Assembly: GCA_934148995.1 (NCBI GenBank)
Contig: CAKPDM010000002.1
Coordinates: 76,802 to 140,801, forward strand
Direction: 5' to 3'
Origin: an uncultured Bacilli bacterium
GTDB lineage: Bacteria; Bacillota_I; Bacilli_A; RF39; UBA660
Length of the DNA stretch: 64,000 nucleotides
The position numbers and the translations under genes were made by a program. The notes beneath the pieces were generated by a model, which saw only the letters and a program-made list of their open reading frames with translations, made no database searches and was not told the DNA's origin. Shown one piece after another: positions 8,834 to 16,213 of the stretch. Every line of letters begins with the position of its first letter. The stretch's first letter is position 1.

Positions 8834-8880
8834 GTGGGAAGCAAACGTAAAAGCTATTAAGACCACTCGCGAAAACGAGG
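8834..8880 (+). promoter_or_regulatory. Probable L1-binding leader site upstream of rplK
   Basis: GTGG (8834-8837) pairs with CCAC (8863-8866), and GC/GC pairs follow beyond an asymmetric internal loop (GAA opposite TATTAAGA). This is the shape of the L1 site on 23S rRNA and in L11-operon messages. A second hairpin, CTCG-CGAAAA-CGAG, follows at once, and the rplK ribosome site comes next. L1 made from the second gene could shut down translation here. Confidence 0.55.
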
Positions 8881-8900
8881 GAAGAAAGGATGTGTTTTTC

Positions 8901-9335
8901 GTGGCAAAGAAAGAAGTTGTAAAAAAGGTAGGTTTACAAATTCAAGCAGGAAAGGCTAACCCAGCTCCACCAGTTGGTACTGTACTTGGACCTTTAGGAA
9001 TTAATTTACAAGAATTTTGTACTAAGTACAATGATGCAACTAGAGATAAAATGGGAGATGTTGTACCTGTTGAAATTTCAGTTTATGATGATCGTAGTTT
9101 TGATTTTGTAATTAAAACACCACCTACAAGTTTCTTAATTAAAAAGTATGCTAAAATTCAAAAAGGTTCTGTAAAAGGAAAGAATGAAGTGGTAGCTACA
9201 TTAACAAAAGAACAACTTAAAGAAATAGCAGAAATCAAATTACCAGATTTAAACTGCTATGATGTTGAAGAAGCTAAGAAAATTGTTGCAGGAACTGCTC
9301 AAAATATGGGTGTTGCTGTAGAAGAAGATAAGTAA
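8901..9335 (+). CDS. rplK: 50S ribosomal protein L11
   Basis: L11 forms part of the GTPase-associated centre of the 50S subunit. The product is 144 residues, starting VAKKEVVKKVGLQIQAGKANP, with PPVGTVLGPLGINLQEFCTKYN and KTPPTSFLIKK as family signatures. A GTG at 8892 is also in frame, but AAAGGA (8885-8890) is correctly spaced only for the GTG at 8901, where the family start falls. rplA follows after 78 bases that contain another L1 site. Confidence 0.96.
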   Translation: MAKKEVVKKVGLQIQAGKANPAPPVGTVLGPLGINLQEFCTKYNDATRDKMGDVVPVEISVYDDRSFDFVIKTPPTSFLIKKYAKIQKGSVKGKNEVVATLTKEQLKEIAEIKLPDLNCYDVEEAKKIVAGTAQNMGVAVEEDK

Positions 9336-9340
9336 TAACA

Positions 9341-9404
9341 TATAGGTTTAAAACCTATGTGGGAGGAATTTAAGCTTTGCTTACCCCGTAAAACCACATA
9401 AGGA
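9341..9404 (+). promoter_or_regulatory. L1-binding leader upstream of rplA
   Basis: TATGTGG (9356-9362) pairs with CCACATA (9394-9400), enclosing GGAG, a TAAGC/GCTTA hairpin and CCCC: the classic L1 mimic. An alternative hairpin, ATAGGTTT/AAACCTAT (9342-9358), shares bases 9356-9358 with that stem, so the two are mutually exclusive. The AAGGAGG site starts right after the L1 stem. This suggests autogenous translational control by L1. Confidence 0.7.
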
Positions 9405-9413
9405 GGAATAAAA

Positions 9414-10112
9414 ATGAAGAAGAGAAGCAAAAAATATTGTGAAGCTCTTAAAAAAGTAGAAAAAGGTAAAATCTACATAAAAGAAGAAGCTGTTAAATTA
9501 GTAAAAGAGACAAGTATTACATCTTTTGATGCTTCAATTGAAATTGCTATGAGACTTAATCTTGATACTAAAAAAGCAGATCAACAACTAAGAGGAGCAA
9601 TTGTTTTACCAAAAGGAACAGGAAAAACTACTAAAGTATTAGTTATTGCTAAAGGAGATCAAGCTAAAGCTGCACTTGAAGCTGGAGCTGATTATGTTGG
9701 AGATACAGATATGTTAGAAAAAATCGAAAAAGAAAATTGGTTCGATTTTGATACTATGATTGCTACTCCAGATATGATGCCTTTACTTGGTAGATTAGGT
9801 CGTGTTTTAGGACCTAAAGGATTAATGCCTAACCCTAAAACTGGTACTGTTACTACTGATGTTGCAAAAGCTGTAACTGATGCAAAAGCAGGACGTGTAG
9901 AATACCGTACTGATAGTTTTGGAAATATTCATGCTATCATTGGTAAGGCTTCATTCAGTGATGAAGATTTATTATCTAATATGAATGCTTTTGTAGCTCA
10001 AATCGTTAAGATTAAACCAGCAACTGCAAAAGGTGAATATATTAAAAATATTTCAGTTTCATCAACAATGGGTCCTGGAATAAAAATTGATACAAATAGT
10101 TTTGACAAATAG
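9414..10112 (+). CDS. rplA: 50S ribosomal protein L1
   Basis: L1 forms the mobile L1 stalk and represses its own operon. The 232 residues are full length, with EIAMRLNLDTKKADQQLRG, VLPKGTGKTTKVLV, LGRLGRVLGPKGLMPNPKTG and the C-terminal ISSTMGPGIKID-like end. AAGGAGG precedes the ATG. The perfect promoter of the next unit (rplJ-rplL) overlaps its last codons. Confidence 0.97.
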   Translation: MKKRSKKYCEALKKVEKGKIYIKEEAVKLVKETSITSFDASIEIAMRLNLDTKKADQQLRGAIVLPKGTGKTTKVLVIAKGDQAKAALEAGADYVGDTDMLEKIEKENWFDFDTMIATPDMMPLLGRLGRVLGPKGLMPNPKTGTVTTDVAKAVTDAKAGRVEYRTDSFGNIHAIIGKASFSDEDLLSNMNAFVAQIVKIKPATAKGEYIKNISVSSTMGPGIKIDTNSFDK

Positions 10113-10130
10113 TAATTTATAATATATAAT
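10102..10130 (+). promoter_or_regulatory. rplJ-rplL promoter (perfect consensus)
   Basis: TTGACA (10102-10107), exactly 17 bases, TATAAT (10125-10130). The -35 overlaps the last codons of rplA. It is the strongest promoter seen in the window and is placed to drive the L10 leader and rplJ-rplL. Confidence 0.85.
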
Positions 10131-10139
10131 AGTGTTAAT

Positions 10140-10257
10140 TTGTTGGTGCCAAAGACAGTAGGTATAAAAATAAATCCTACCGAGGACAACGTTCGTTAGA
10201 AAGTTCTCGAGTCTTTTGAGAACTTTTTTGCACCTTCAAACTAGATAGGAGGATGTT
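10140..10257 (+). promoter_or_regulatory. Ribosomal protein L10 leader with internal attenuator
   Basis: The leader has the L10-leader signature GGTGCCAAAGACAGTAGGT, its partner strand ATCCTACC and GAGGACAACGTTCGTTAG. A terminator follows at 10201-10229 (AAGTTCTC pairing with GAGAACTT, then TTTTTT), and only after it comes AGGAGG and the rplJ start. Binding of L10(L12)4 to the kink-turn region would be expected to choose between read-through and termination. Confidence 0.88.
10201..10229 (+). terminator. Attenuator terminator inside the L10 leader
   Basis: AAGTTCTC and GAGAACTT form a stem with loop GAGTCTTTT region, ending in a T-run, 28 bases before the rplJ ATG. Confidence 0.85.
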
Positions 10258-10758
10258 ATGGCAAATAAGAAAATCTTAGAGAAAAAGCAATCAGTAATCG
10301 ATGAAATCAAAGATAAAGTTAATGATAGCTCTAGTTTTGTATTATTCGATTATCGTGGTTTAACAGATGCTGAAATCAAAGAATTAAGATGTGCTTTAAG
10401 AAATGCTGATGCTAATTATAAAGTTTATAAAAACACTTTAATGGCAAGAGCATTCAATGATCTTGATATTGATTTATCATCATCTTTAGAAGGACCAAGC
10501 GCATTTGCTTATAGTAAGGATCAAATAGCACCTATTAAAGTATTATCAGATTTTGCAAAAGATCATGAAGCTTTAGTATTAAAAGTTGGTGTAGTTGATG
10601 GAGAAATCGCTGATTCTGAAAAATTAAAAGAATATGCAACTATCCCATCAAGAGATGGATTACTTACTATGCTTGCTGGTGGTATGATAGGACTTGTTCG
10701 CGACCTATCAATCTGCTTAAATTTATATGGTGAACAAAAAGAAGAAAGTGAAAAATAA
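10258..10758 (+). CDS. rplJ: 50S ribosomal protein L10
   Basis: L10 anchors the L7/L12 dimers of the ribosomal stalk. The 166-residue product begins MANKKILEKKQSVIDEIKDK and has SSSFVLFDYRGLTDAEIKELR and YKVYKNTLMARAF, typical of the family. The C-terminal helix (LVRDLSICLNLYGEQKEE) would carry L7/L12. TAGGAGG precedes the ATG, and rplL starts 13 bases after the stop. Confidence 0.97.
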   Translation: MANKKILEKKQSVIDEIKDKVNDSSSFVLFDYRGLTDAEIKELRCALRNADANYKVYKNTLMARAFNDLDIDLSSSLEGPSAFAYSKDQIAPIKVLSDFAKDHEALVLKVGVVDGEIADSEKLKEYATIPSRDGLLTMLAGGMIGLVRDLSICLNLYGEQKEESEK

Positions 10759-10771
10759 GGAGGAATATAAA

Positions 10772-11140
10772 ATGGCAAAATTAACAAGAGATGAATTTAT
10801 TAGCTCATTAAAAGAAATGAATCTTTTAGAAATTAAAGAATTAGTAGACGCAATGAAGGAGGAATTTGGTGTAGATCCATCTGCTGTAGCTGTTGCTGCT
10901 GCTCCAGCTGCTCAAGAAGATCAAGGACCTGCTACAGTTACAGTATCTATTTCTGATGCTGGAGCTGCTAAAGTAGCTGTTATCAAAGTAGTTCGTGAAA
11001 TTACTGGTCTTGGATTAAAAGAATCTAAGGATTTAGTTGATAACGCTGGTTCTCCAATCAAAGAAAACATTTCTATGGAAGAAGCTAATGAAATTAAAGC
11101 TAAGCTTGAAGAAGCTGGAGCTACTGTTGAAGTTAAGTAA
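10772..11140 (+). CDS. rplL: 50S ribosomal protein L7/L12
   Basis: L7/L12 recruits translation GTPases. The frame is open from 10727 inside rplJ, but the ATG at 10772 has AAGGAGGAA upstream and gives the family start MAKLTRDEF, 122 residues. The N-terminal dimerisation helices, an Ala-rich hinge (about 35-48) and the C-terminal GTPase-contact domain (KVAVIKVVREITGLGLKESK) are all visible. A terminator follows. Confidence 0.97.
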   Translation: MAKLTRDEFISSLKEMNLLEIKELVDAMKEEFGVDPSAVAVAAAPAAQEDQGPATVTVSISDAGAAKVAVIKVVREITGLGLKESKDLVDNAGSPIKENISMEEANEIKAKLEEAGATVEVK

Positions 11141-11177
11141 TTGATGTAAAACAGACTTTAAATTTCAAATTAATAAG

Positions 11178-11206
11178 ATAAAAGGTAGCAATCTGCTATC
11201 TTTTTT
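11178..11206 (+). terminator. Terminator of rplJ-rplL
   Basis: GGTAGCA pairs with TGCTATC around ATC, followed by TTTTTT. The extended -10 of the next gene begins in the tail. Confidence 0.8.
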
Positions 11207-11214
11207 GTTATTCT
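11206..11214 (+). promoter_or_regulatory. Extended -10 promoter of the 11238 gene
   Basis: TG-T-TATTCT directly follows the T-run of the rplL terminator, and an AGGAGG ribosome site lies 9 bases further on. Confidence 0.45.
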
Positions 11215-11237
11215 AGTAATAGTAGGAGGCAATTATT

Positions 11238-11816
11238 ATGGTATGCGGAAAGTGTAAAAAGAATATAGATACATATCCTTGCTATGTATGTGGGTATGAA
11301 GGAAAGGAAGGAGAAAAACAAGTATCAAATTTTTCTTTTTCAGATTGTATTGATCAAGTATTTCACGTTCCTTATGCGGAAGATGTAAAAAAAGAAGCAA
11401 TAATCATCCTAATATCGTGTATATTTGCATTTATTTTCTTTTTACTAAATATCCAATTTTTTAAAGGAAAAGATATAACAGTGCCGATAGCCTTTGGAGT
11501 TAATCCGTTTGCACAATTACTAGTTTGTATATTTTTTGGAATATTTTTGTACTACCATAGAAAAACTTCACTTTTAACTTCTTTTGTTGGTTGTGTTGTA
11601 ATAGCATCATTTAACTTTTTTATTACAGCCTTGATGTTATTTAGGCAAACTTATTCCTTTGTTTATGTGATATTGTTATTTTACCTTTTGATAAGAGTAA
11701 TAACTTCAATATTTATGAATAAGATATCAAGTTATTGGTTGTTATCAACTATATTTGTATCATTTGCAACAGTTTACAGTTTACTTGCTTGCACAATGAT
11801 GATAATTTGCAGTTAA
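11238..11816 (+). CDS. Membrane protein with N-terminal zinc ribbon, unknown function
   Basis: The 192 residues begin with CGKC...CYVCG (Cys 3, 6, 14, 17), a small treble-clef or zinc-ribbon knuckle, followed by a short polar stretch (about 20-55) and then five or so hydrophobic helices (about 55-192). I cannot name the family. The zinc-ribbon-plus-membrane design recurs at 62592 in this window. AGGAGG precedes the ATG. It sits between rplL and the YbxB-like gene, a slot with no conserved gene in Bacillus, so it looks inserted. Confidence 0.7.
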   Translation: MVCGKCKKNIDTYPCYVCGYEGKEGEKQVSNFSFSDCIDQVFHVPYAEDVKKEAIIILISCIFAFIFFLLNIQFFKGKDITVPIAFGVNPFAQLLVCIFFGIFLYYHRKTSLLTSFVGCVVIASFNFFITALMLFRQTYSFVYVILLFYLLIRVITSIFMNKISSYWLLSTIFVSFATVYSLLACTMMIICS

Positions 11817-11829
11817 TGAGAAAAAAGTG

Positions 11830-11858
11830 TTGACGGTTAAGAAAAAATATTGTATTAT
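11830..11858 (+). promoter_or_regulatory. Promoter of the YbxB-like methyltransferase gene
   Basis: TTGACG (11830-11835), a 17-base spacer ending in TG, and TATTAT (11853-11858). Confidence 0.75.
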
Positions 11859-11872
11859 AACGATACGAAAGG

Positions 11873-11919
11873 AGACAACTATTTATCTTTATTGATGAAG
11901 AGTTGTCTTTTTCTTGTTT
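11873..11919 (+). terminator. Attenuator-like hairpin in the ybxB leader
   Basis: AGACAACT (11873-11880) pairs with AGTTGTCT (11901-11908), followed by TTTTCTTGTTT. The stem begins only a few bases after the expected transcription start and ends 12-23 bases before the methyltransferase ATG. It would either terminate a ~50-base RNA or act as a conditional attenuator. Confidence 0.6.
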
Positions 11920-11930
11920 GGAGTGGGAAA

Positions 11931-12524
11931 ATGCCTCAATATTTTGAAAACGATAAAAATTTAAAAAGTCAGTTAAAAAAGATAAATTATTCAATATTTA
12001 ATAAAAATTTTACATTTTATACCGATAATGGTGTGTTTGCTAAAAATGGTGTAGATTATGGTAGCAAATTATTACTTGAAACAGTTGTAGATTCATCATT
12101 TTCTTATCATTCAATTTTAGATGTAGGGTGTGGTTATGGAACTTTAGGAATTATTTTAAATAAAGTATATGATTGTCCTACTACGATGATTGATATTAAT
12201 AAACGAGCTTTACATTTAACTAAAAGAAATATTTTAGAAAATAAATGTAATGATATATTGGTATTTGAAAGTGATGCTTATGAAAAGGTAGAGGCTAAAT
12301 ATGATTTAATTGTAACTAATCCGCCAATTCATGCAGGTAAGAAAAAGGTTTATGAAATACTTTTAGAAGCTAAAAATCATTTGTCAGAAAATGGGAAACT
12401 CTTTTTTGTAATTCATAAAGATCAAGGTGCTAAATCAGTGTCTCGTGATTTAAGTGAAAAATATAAAATAGAAGTTTTGAGAAAAGAAAAAGGTTTTTTC
12501 ATAATTCTAGCGCAAAACTGTTGA
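11931..12524 (+). CDS. Class I SAM-dependent methyltransferase, YbxB/RsmC-like
   Basis: The product resembles RsmC-type 16S rRNA guanine-N2 methyltransferases. In Bacillus subtilis ybxB occupies the same place between rplL and rpoB. I take the ATG at 11931 (197 residues), which has GGAGTGGG upstream; the longer frame would run back through the leader hairpin. Motif I DVGCGYGTLG binds SAM, and NPPIHAG is the NPPxH-type catalytic motif for a base amine. It ends at TGA, 95 bases before rpoB. The exact target is inferred from position and motif. Confidence 0.85.
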   Translation: MPQYFENDKNLKSQLKKINYSIFNKNFTFYTDNGVFAKNGVDYGSKLLLETVVDSSFSYHSILDVGCGYGTLGIILNKVYDCPTTMIDINKRALHLTKRNILENKCNDILVFESDAYEKVEAKYDLIVTNPPIHAGKKKVYEILLEAKNHLSENGKLFFVIHKDQGAKSVSRDLSEKYKIEVLRKEKGFFIILAQNC

Positions 12525-12550
12525 CTTGTTGCTAGAAGTGTGTTAATAAT
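12521..12550 (+). promoter_or_regulatory. Possible rpoB-rpoC promoter
   Basis: TTGACT (12521-12526) overlaps the end of the methyltransferase gene, with TAATAA/AATAAT 17-18 bases on. It leaves a leader of about 65 bases before rpoB. Confidence 0.45.
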
Positions 12551-12619
12551 ATAAATTGGCAACGTGTTATTTTCAGAGTAACATTTGTACGAAAAATTTG
12601 TGTATAGGGGTGAAGATGA

Positions 12620-15600
12620 GTGGCATATAAAATAGTAAAATATGGAAAACATCGCGAAAGAAGAAATTATTCAAAAATAAGAAATACTTATGAGTTAAAG
12701 GATTTATTAGAAATTCAAAAGAAATCATATGATTGGTTTATCACTACTGGAATTAAGGAAGTATTCGAGGATTTATTTCCTGTGGAAAACTTTTCTGGTA
12801 CACTATCTTTAGAATTTGGAGATTATCATTTTGATACACCAAGATATACTATTAAAGAAAGTAAAGACAGAGAAACTACATATGCATCTCCTTTAAAAGT
12901 AGAAGTTCGTTTATTTAATAGGGAAACTGGAGAAGTAAAAGAACAAGAAATCTTTATGGGTGATATGCCTACTATGACTGATAGTGGTACATTTGTAATT
13001 AATGGTGCAGAACGTGTTATAGTATCACAATTAGTACGTAGTCCTAGTGTTTATTACAATAGAGAAATAGATAAAAATGGGCGTGAATTAATTACATCTC
13101 AAATCATCCCTACACGTGGTACTTGGTTGGAATTTGAAACCGATGCAAGAGATGTTTTATATGTAAGAATTGATAGAACAAGAAAAGTAACTCTTACTAC
13201 TCTTTTACGTGCTTTTGGACTTTCTTCTGATGAAGAAATCTTAAAGATGTTTGGAGAAGATGATTACTTAAAAAATACAATTCAAAAAGATTCAACTAAA
13301 AATACAGATGAAGCTTTAATTGAAATTTATGAAAAATTAAGACCAGGTGAACCAGCTACTCTTGATTCATCTAAGAACCAAATCATTACTAGATTTTTTG
13401 ATGAATTCCGTTATGATTTAGCAAAAGTTGGTCGTTATAAGTTCAATAGAAAATTAAATATTTTAGATCGTTTATTAAATCAAACATTAGCTGAAGATAT
13501 TAAAATTAATGGTGAAGTTAAATTTGCTAAAGGTACTAAAATTGATAAAGATGTATTATTAGAATTAAAAGATATATTTGCTGATGGTTATGGTGTGATT
13601 GAAGCAAAAATTAATGAAGACTTAGACACTTATAATAAAGTTCAAGAAATTAAGATTGTTAATCCAGAAGATAAGAAGAAAACATTAACAGTTATTGGTA
13701 ATGATCAAACTTTAGATGTTAAGAGATTAACTATTTCTGATGTATATGCTTCAGTATCTTACTACTTAAACTTATTACATGGTGTTGGTAACTTTGATGA
13801 AATTGATCATTTGGGAAATAGACGTATTCGTCAAGTAGGAGAACTTTTACAAAACCAATTCCGTATAGGTGTTTCAAGAATGGAACGTGTTATTCGTGAA
13901 AGAATGACTACACAAGAAATGGAAGAAGTAACTCCTAAAACATTAATTAATATTCGTCCAGTAACAGCTGCAATGAAAGAATTCTTTGGTAGCAGTCAAT
14001 TATCACAATTTATGGACCAAACAAACCCAGTTGCAGAACTTACTAATAAAAGACGTTTATCTGCTTTAGGACCAGGTGGACTTTCTCGTGATAGAGCGGG
14101 TGTTGAAGTTCGTGACGTTAATGCTTCTCACTATGGTAGAATTTGCCCAATTGAGTCACCAGAAGGACCAAACATTGGACTTATTACTTCACTTGCAAGT
14201 TATGCTAAAATTGATGAGTATGGTTTCATAATGACTCCATATCGTAAAGTTGAAAATTGTAAAATAACAGATCAAGTTGATTATTTAACAGCTGATGAAG
14301 AACAAGACTATATAATCAGTCAATCAACAGTAAATACAGATGAAGATAACGTAATTATAGATAAACAAGTATCTGCAAGATTCCGTGATGAAAATATTCT
14401 TGCTAAACCAGAACAAGTTGATTATATTGATGTATCACCTCAACAAGTTGTATCTGTAACAACAAGTTGTATTCCATTCCTAGAACATGATGATGCACAT
14501 AGAGCATTAATGGGTGCTAACATGCAACGTCAAGCAATGCCACTTTTAAAAACAGAAGCTCCTTACATTGGAACTGGTGTTGAACATATTGCAGCAAAAG
14601 ATTCAGGTGTTTGTGTTGTAGCTAAAGCTGATGGTATTGTTTCTTATGTAGATGCTAAGAAGGTTAAAGTTAAAACTAAAAATGGTGAAGATACTTACTA
14701 CTTAGCTAACTTTGAATTAGCAAACTCAGGAATTTGTAATCATCAACGTCCAATTGTTCAAGTTGGTGAAGAAGTAGTTGCTGGAAAAACTATTATTGCT
14801 GATGGTAATAGTACTGATATGGGTGAATTAGCTCTTGGTAAAAACGTTACTGTAGCATTTATGACATTTAATGGTTATAACTATGAGGATGCTGTAATAC
14901 TTAATGAAAACTTAGTAAAAGATGATAAATATACTTCTCTACATTTGGAAGACTACGAAATGCAATGTAGAGAAACTAAACTTGGACCAGAAGAAATTAC
15001 TAGAGATATTCCAAACGTTAGTGAAGAAGCAAGAAGAAACCTTGATGAAAATGGTATTGTTACTATTGGTACAGAAGTTAAAGAAGGAGATATTCTTGTT
15101 GGAAAAGTTACTCCAAAAGGAATGGCTGAATTAACTAGTGAAGAAAAATTATTACATGCTATCTTTGGTGAAAAAACTCGTGAAGTTCGTGACACTTCAT
15201 TAAGAGTTCCACATGGTGGAGATGGTATTGTTCATGATATTAAGATTTATTCAAGAAAAGATAATGATGAATTACCAGCTGGTGTTTCTAAAGTAATTAG
15301 AGTATATATTATTCAAAAGAGAAAGATTCAAGTAGGAGACAAGATGTCTGGTCGTCATGGTAATAAGGGTGTTATTTCTCTTATTCTTCCACAAGAAGAT
15401 ATGCCATATTTACCAGATGGTCGTCCAGTTGATATTATGCTTAACCCACAAGGTGTTCCATCTCGTATGAACTTAGGACAGATTCTAGAATTACATATGG
15501 GAATGGCTGCTAAGAAATTAGGTGAGTATGTAGCAACGCCAGTATTTGATGGAGCACATATTTCTGATATTGAAGAAATGATGGAAGAAGCTGGAATGGA

Positions 15601-16213
15601 CAAAGATGGAAAAACAATTCTATATGATGGACGTTCTGGTGAACCGTTTGATAATCGTATTTCTGTAGGTATTATGTATATGATTAAATTACATCATATG
15701 GTTGATGATAAACTACATGCTAGAAGTACTGGACCTTATTCATTAGTAACACAACAACCACTTGGAGGAAAAGCTCAGTTTGGTGGTCAACGTTTCGGTG
15801 AAATGGAAGTTTGGGCATTATATGCTTATGGTGCTGCTTATACATTACAAGAAATGATGACAGTTAAATCAGATGATGTAGTTGGTCGTGTTAGAGTATT
15901 TGAGTCAATCGTTAAAGGACAAGAAATTAACGAAGCAGGTATACCAGAATCATTTAGAGTATTAATGAAAGAATTTCAAGCTTTAGGACTTGATATTTCA
16001 ATCATTAATGATGAAGGAAAAGCTTTAGATTTAAAAGAAATAGAAGAAGCTGAAGAAATAGCTGAGGCTGAAGAATTAGATAGAGCAACAAGAGAAGCAC
16101 TTCAAGATAATACAAAAGATATGGTAAAAGAAATTAAAGAAGAAATTACTGAAGAAGATTTAGATGATAGTGATTTAATAGAGGGGGATGACGAAGATGA
16201 TGGAAGTAAATAG
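12620..16213 (+). CDS. rpoB: DNA-directed RNA polymerase subunit beta
   Basis: RpoB forms half of the RNA polymerase active-site cleft. It is 1197 residues with a GTG start after GGGGTGAAG. The rifampicin pocket reads SSQLSQFMDQTNPVAELTNK; Asn476 (codon 14045-14047) replaces the residue equivalent to E. coli His526. Further family blocks include GRICPIESPEGPNIGLI, YNYEDAVILNE, KMSGRHGNKGVIS and QPLGGKAQFGGQRFGEME. The C-terminal ~50 residues are strongly acidic. It overlaps rpoC by 17 bases, consistent with coupled translation. Confidence 0.98.
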   Translation: MAYKIVKYGKHRERRNYSKIRNTYELKDLLEIQKKSYDWFITTGIKEVFEDLFPVENFSGTLSLEFGDYHFDTPRYTIKESKDRETTYASPLKVEVRLFNRETGEVKEQEIFMGDMPTMTDSGTFVINGAERVIVSQLVRSPSVYYNREIDKNGRELITSQIIPTRGTWLEFETDARDVLYVRIDRTRKVTLTTLLRAFGLSSDEEILKMFGEDDYLKNTIQKDSTKNTDEALIEIYEKLRPGEPATLDSSKNQIITRFFDEFRYDLAKVGRYKFNRKLNILDRLLNQTLAEDIKINGEVKFAKGTKIDKDVLLELKDIFADGYGVIEAKINEDLDTYNKVQEIKIVNPEDKKKTLTVIGNDQTLDVKRLTISDVYASVSYYLNLLHGVGNFDEIDHLGNRRIRQVGELLQNQFRIGVSRMERVIRERMTTQEMEEVTPKTLINIRPVTAAMKEFFGSSQLSQFMDQTNPVAELTNKRRLSALGPGGLSRDRAGVEVRDVNASHYGRICPIESPEGPNIGLITSLASYAKIDEYGFIMTPYRKVENCKITDQVDYLTADEEQDYIISQSTVNTDEDNVIIDKQVSARFRDENILAKPEQVDYIDVSPQQVVSVTTSCIPFLEHDDAHRALMGANMQRQAMPLLKTEAPYIGTGVEHIAAKDSGVCVVAKADGIVSYVDAKKVKVKTKNGEDTYYLANFELANSGICNHQRPIVQVGEEVVAGKTIIADGNSTDMGELALGKNVTVAFMTFNGYNYEDAVILNENLVKDDKYTSLHLEDYEMQCRETKLGPEEITRDIPNVSEEARRNLDENGIVTIGTEVKEGDILVGKVTPKGMAELTSEEKLLHAIFGEKTREVRDTSLRVPHGGDGIVHDIKIYSRKDNDELPAGVSKVIRVYIIQKRKIQVGDKMSGRHGNKGVISLILPQEDMPYLPDGRPVDIMLNPQGVPSRMNLGQILELHMGMAAKKLGEYVATPVFDGAHISDIEEMMEEAGMDKDGKTILYDGRSGEPFDNRISVGIMYMIKLHHMVDDKLHARSTGPYSLVTQQPLGGKAQFGGQRFGEMEVWALYAYGAAYTLQEMMTVKSDDVVGRVRVFESIVKGQEINEAGIPESFRVLMKEFQALGLDISIINDEGKALDLKEIEEAEEIAEAEELDRATREALQDNTKDMVKEIKEEITEEDLDDSDLIEGDDEDDGSK

